Of a stretch of 8,294 bases of DNA, positions 6,436-8,294 are shown piece after piece (the stretch's first letter is position 1; the number at the start of each line of letters is the position of its first letter). The stretch spans positions 369-8,662 of the forward strand of contig PMMJ01000520.1 of NCBI GenBank assembly GCA_003162255.1. Direction: 5' to 3'. Under the pieces are notes generated by a model. It worked only from the letters and a program-made list of their open reading frames with translations. It did no database searches and was not told the origin of the DNA. Made by a program: the position numbers and the translations under genes. Source of the stretch: Acidobacteriaceae bacterium. GTDB lineage: Bacteria; Acidobacteriota; Terriglobia; Terriglobales; Acidobacteriaceae.

Positions 6436-7401
6436 CTACCTTTTTTCTTCAGAAGAATCAAAGCGATATCCTACCGTATTCGATTCATATCTGGCCAACA
6501 GCTCGGCGGTGGGCAGGTATTCCTCCTCCAGCTTGCGTATTTCGGGGAAGCCCACGAATTTCTGGATCATAGTTACCGGATGGTCCCCAAGCGCATCCTC
6601 GAGTCGCCAGGCTGCCTCCAGGCCATTCTTGGCTATTTCGTTCAGTGCATCATAAAGTCCTTTGAACGCCGACTGGAGGAAGATTCCGGGCAGCGCCACA
6701 ATGAATACACTTAACTTTGCCAGTTCCTTTGCGGGCAAGCGAGGTGAAAAGCCGGCCATGTTGTAGAGCATGGGGAGGCCGACTTCCTTGCCGCAGATTT
6801 CCAGTTCTTCCGTACTTGTCAGCCCTTCGGGGAAGAAGACATCCGCGCCTGCGTCACGATACATCTTGCCCCGCTGCAGCAGTTCTTTCAGGCTGCCGCC
6901 CACGGCGCCCCGCGAATCAGAACGCGCCACCAGGATCAGGTCGGGATCGAGCTGCTGTCTCACATGATGCGCGGCCCGGATCTTCCCCGCGAACTCTTCA
7001 GCGGGAACCACCATTTTGCCCGCCATATGCCCACATTTCTTGGGAGCGACCTGATCCTCAAAGAACAAGGCGGAGGCTCCCGCACACGTCAGCTCCTCAA
7101 CCGTGCGCATGACGCCGAGTGCGTTGCCAAACCCGGTATCTGCGTCAACCAGCACAGGCGTTGATGTGACTTTTGTGATTTGTGAAACAGCATATGCGAG
7201 TTCTGTAAGCGTAAGATAGCCCGCATCAGCTCTGCCAAGCATCATGGCGGATACGCCAAAGCCCGACACGATCAGCATCGGGAAACCGGCAGCCCCTGCC
7301 AGACGGGCGGCGCCGGCGCCAAAAATGCCGGGGGAGATAAGCGGCCATTGTGAACGATCGTTCAACGCGCTTCTGAGTTGCTGTCTCGGCTTGCTCTCCA
7401 T
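6436..7401 (-). CDS. Isocitrate lyase/PEP mutase superfamily C-C lyase (methylisocitrate or dimethylmalate lyase type)
   Basis: Cytoplasmic Mg2+-dependent lyase of 321 residues, typical for the PrpB-like branch (about 290-320). It cleaves a 2-hydroxy or 3-hydroxy di/tricarboxylate in a retro-Claisen/aldol step. Key motifs are DADTGFGN (86-93, metal site), FFEDQ (113-117), KKCGH (121-125) with the catalytic Cys123 that marks true lyases rather than mutases or hydrolases, ARSD (159-162) and PEG (191-193). The end of the barrel reads NMAG where PrpB-like proteins usually have NMTE, a possible specificity change. I chose ATG 7401 because a perfect AGGAGG lies 6 bases upstream; another in-frame ATG at 7434 has no comparable site. 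The stop is 10 bases before the hydro-lyase large-subunit start. With LeuCD-like subunits next door, likely reactions are 2,3-dimethylmalate to propionate plus pyruvate, or a methylisocitrate or citramalate cleavage; I cannot choose between them. Confidence 0.88.
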   Translation of the reverse strand: MESKPRQQLRSALNDRSQWPLISPGIFGAGAARLAGAAGFPMLIVSGFGVSAMMLGRADAGYLTLTELAYAVSQITKVTSTPVLVDADTGFGNALGVMRTVEELTCAGASALFFEDQVAPKKCGHMAGKMVVPAEEFAGKIRAAHHVRQQLDPDLILVARSDSRGAVGGSLKELLQRGKMYRDAGADVFFPEGLTSTEELEICGKEVGLPMLYNMAGFSPRLPAKELAKLSVFIVALPGIFLQSAFKGLYDALNEIAKNGLEAAWRLEDALGDHPVTMIQKFVGFPEIRKLEEEYLPTAELLARYESNTVGYRFDSSEEKR

Positions 7402-7425
7402 GATTTTCCTCCTGTCATTATTGAT

Positions 7426-7448
7426 AGTATACAAGCAGTCTCTATACT
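7426..7448 (-). promoter_or_regulatory. Candidate operator and -10 element upstream of the lyase gene
   Basis: Upstream of the lyase ribosome binding site lies an inverted pair AGTATA (7426-7431) and TATACT (7443-7448), 17 bases apart centre to centre. On the minus strand the inner copy reads TTGTATACTA, which contains a TATACT that fits a -10 box and resembles the TTGTATACAA operators of GntR/FadR-type regulators (family knowledge). No good -35 box is seen at the right distance, so an activator-dependent promoter or a pure operator are both possible. Confidence 0.35.
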
Positions 7449-7458
7449 CCGCCTAGAT

Positions 7459-7493
7459 CCCGAACGATTCGGGCGGCTCAACCTTCGTTCGGG
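7459..7493 (-). other. Two mutually exclusive hairpins between the iclR remnant and the lyase gene
   Basis: CCCGAACG (7459-7466) can pair with CGTTCGGG (7486-7493) over 8 bp with a 19-base loop. Its first six bases can instead pair with TTCGGG (7468-7473) in a tight hairpin with a 3-base loop. Both cannot form at once. The stop codon of the corrected iclR frame (7478-7480) lies inside the large loop. There is no T-run for termination, and chance similarity within a short GC-rich stretch is possible. Confidence 0.3.
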
Positions 7494-7817
7494 TAGATGC
7501 CGGTATCTTGCTGCGGGATGCCGAGATTACAGGTGTGGTGGGTGACGGCCTGCCATTTCATTAGGTAAGGCCGGATGTAGCTGACAAGATCGAAAGGTAA
7601 GACGGCAACCGAGGGAGGCGAACTTTAAGCCACCGAAATGCTTCTTAGTCTCACCGTCGTACGGGAGATAGTCAAGGCGAACGAGAGTCTCCAATAGGCG
7701 GTGGGCGGTCGGCTTGGGGGCGCGGGTCTTGGTCACGACCTCGAAGCAGGCTAGACCACACCAGTGATGGGCGATGATGGTCTTAAGAATCCCGAACACC
7801 TTGGTGATAGCGCTCAT
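7478..7817 (-). pseudogene. IclR-family transcriptional regulator, frameshifted and truncated
   Basis: The start (ATG 7817, AAGGAG 8 bases upstream) gives MSAITKVFGILKTIIA, then KTRAPKPTAHRLLETLVRLDY and LPYDGETKKHFGGLKFASLG, the winged helix-turn-helix and wing of an IclR regulator. Only about 73 residues stay in register. In the annotated frame the protein then becomes nonsense and stops at 7527. Shifting by one base near 7600 restores family sequence, LPFDLVSYIRPYLMKWQ, then THHTCNLGIPQQDTGIY, the beginning of the ligand-binding domain, which ends at TGA 7478-7480. Even corrected, it is about 113 residues against the usual 250 or so, so most of the effector domain is missing. It probably once controlled the downstream enzymes. 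A truncated DNA-binding stub of about 96 residues could still be made. Confidence 0.75.
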
Positions 7818-7865
7818 GCCGCGGGCTCCTTCGCCCTGCCGAGCAACTCCCAGGGGTCGGTTTCA

Positions 7866-7890
7866 GGTTCCATATTTGGAACCACGTTCC
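7866..7890. promoter_or_regulatory. Operator-like cluster of three alternating half-sites (probable IclR site)
   Basis: GGTTCCA (7866-7872) and TGGAACC (7877-7883) form a perfect 7-bp inverted repeat around a 4-base spacer. The second arm also pairs with GTTCC (7886-7890) as GGAAC-CAC-GTTCC. IclR-family proteins bind palindromes of the TGGAA/TTCCA type, so an autoregulatory site is a sensible reading. It lies just downstream of the predicted promoter of the iclR remnant, where a bound repressor would block transcription (inference). Confidence 0.6.
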
Positions 7891-7899
7891 GATGGCCGT

Positions 7900-7928
7900 T
7901 TTCTATTCCTGTCCTCATTAGAAGTCAA
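7900..7928 (-). promoter_or_regulatory. Sigma-70-like promoter for the iclR remnant
   Basis: On the minus strand TTGACT (7928-7923) is followed after exactly 17 bases by TAGAAA (7905-7900), matching the -35 box at 5 of 6 positions and the -10 box at 4 of 6. Transcription would begin near 7893, immediately ahead of the half-site cluster, leaving a leader of about 75 bases before the ATG. It may also serve the downstream catabolic genes. Confidence 0.5.
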
Positions 7929-8080
7929 GGATTATTTGGGTGTTGCCAACCGCAAGAACCTTCCTTCGATCACGCCGTTAGACCATAAAGAGCCGCGCGC
8001 GTATCGCAGCATAGGGTGGGTTGTAATGCATAGCACTATCTGTCATATCTCCAAATTACCCTGCCCTATGCGGTGGAGAA
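7929..8080. other. Stretch without a supported gene
   Basis: Moderate-GC sequence upstream of the iclR promoter. The plus strand reads without stops through LEVKDYLGVANRKNLPSI, then PRAYRSIGWVVMH in one frame, which looks protein-like but has no start with a ribosome binding site and no family that I recognise. It may be a gene fragment. Nothing else is seen here. Confidence 0.3.
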
Positions 8081-8294
8081 ATGGGGGGAAACATCCTATG
8101 TCTCCTGACGGCCCGCGGGGCGGGGGGGTCGGGGGACGAGGTCGGCAGGCGGGACATCGTGGAAGATCGTCGTCCGCTCGACCCCTCCGTCCCATCACAG
8201 GGTAGAGGGTGCCGGCCGAAGGTTCCGGACATAGTGCGGAAGCGCGGCGCGGCGGAGCTGACGCTGCACGACGAGGCGCACGTGAGCACCAGGA
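8081..8294 (+). CDS. Unrecognised partial reading frame entering GC-rich DNA
   Basis: A plus-strand frame opens at ATG 8081 and is still open at the window end (71 codons). It has GTGGAG very close upstream (2 bases, shorter than ideal). The composition is charged and protein-like (GDEVGRRDIVEDRRPLDPSV, later VPDIVRKRGAAELTLHDEAH), with G or C at most third positions, unlike the moderate-GC operon genes. I recognise no family. Stop codons are rare in DNA this GC-rich, so an open frame of this size can arise by chance; confidence is low. Confidence 0.25.
   Translation, partial: MGGNILCLLTARGAGGSGDEVGRRDIVEDRRPLDPSVPSQGRGCRPKVPDIVRKRGAAELTLHDEAHVSTR

Noticed and set aside
6426..6461. Upstream ATG for the hydro-lyase large subunit
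   Set aside because: It would overlap the lyase gene by 26 bases and add a Lys-rich tail foreign to the family. ATG 6425 has a well-placed AGGGG.
7764..8205. Plus-strand open frames opposite and beyond the iclR remnant
   Set aside because: The left half is antisense to the IclR coding sequence. The part from 7919 looks mildly protein-like but has no supported start or family, so it is noted only in the gap entry.
8056..8289. 77-codon open frame on the minus strand
   Set aside because: The translation is low-complexity Ser/Pro/Arg, typical of an off-frame in GC-rich DNA.

Overview
The window holds one long gene cluster read on the minus strand (right to left). It looks like a catabolic operon from a bacterium that uses small branched carboxylic acids. 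The genes are of moderate GC, each has a purine-rich ribosome binding site, and they are tightly packed. Putting module-type hydro-lyases next to liv-type ABC transporter genes recalls anaerobic Deltaproteobacteria/Desulfobacterota. That placement is an impression from style and content, not something the sequence proves.

Layout in transcription order. At 7478-7817 is a broken IclR-family regulator gene; its promoter (7900-7928) and a cluster of GGTTCC/GGAACC half-sites (7866-7890) are still readable. Next come an isocitrate lyase/PEP mutase superfamily C-C lyase with a KKCGH motif (6436-7401), an aconitase-superfamily large subunit (5151-6425) and its small subunit (4651-5154, overlapping by ATGA), and an ion-transporter-superfamily dicarboxylate permease (3331-4632). 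A branched-chain-amino-acid type ABC uptake system follows: binding protein livK (1981-3210), permease livH (420-1286) and the start of permease livM (1-419, cut by the window edge). The ATPases livG/livF would be expected beyond the left edge.

A decayed ISL3-family insertion sequence, with its transposase on the opposite strand, separates livK from livH (about 1311-1903). A strong stem-loop (1910-1964) lies between livK and that remnant.

Functional reading (inference): the permease or the ABC system imports a small branched or dicarboxylic acid, the LeuCD-like hydro-lyase hydrates or isomerises it, and the lyase cleaves the hydroxy-acid, probably giving pyruvate or another 2-oxo acid plus a short carboxylate. 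The closest described precedent is the dimethylmaleate hydratase plus 2,3-dimethylmalate lyase pair of nicotinate fermentation. A methylcitrate- or citramalate-like route would use the same enzyme types.

The right end (about 8095-8294) shifts abruptly to very GC-rich DNA. It contains an unrecognised reading frame on the plus strand that runs off the window. I see no CRISPR array, RNA gene or defence system.
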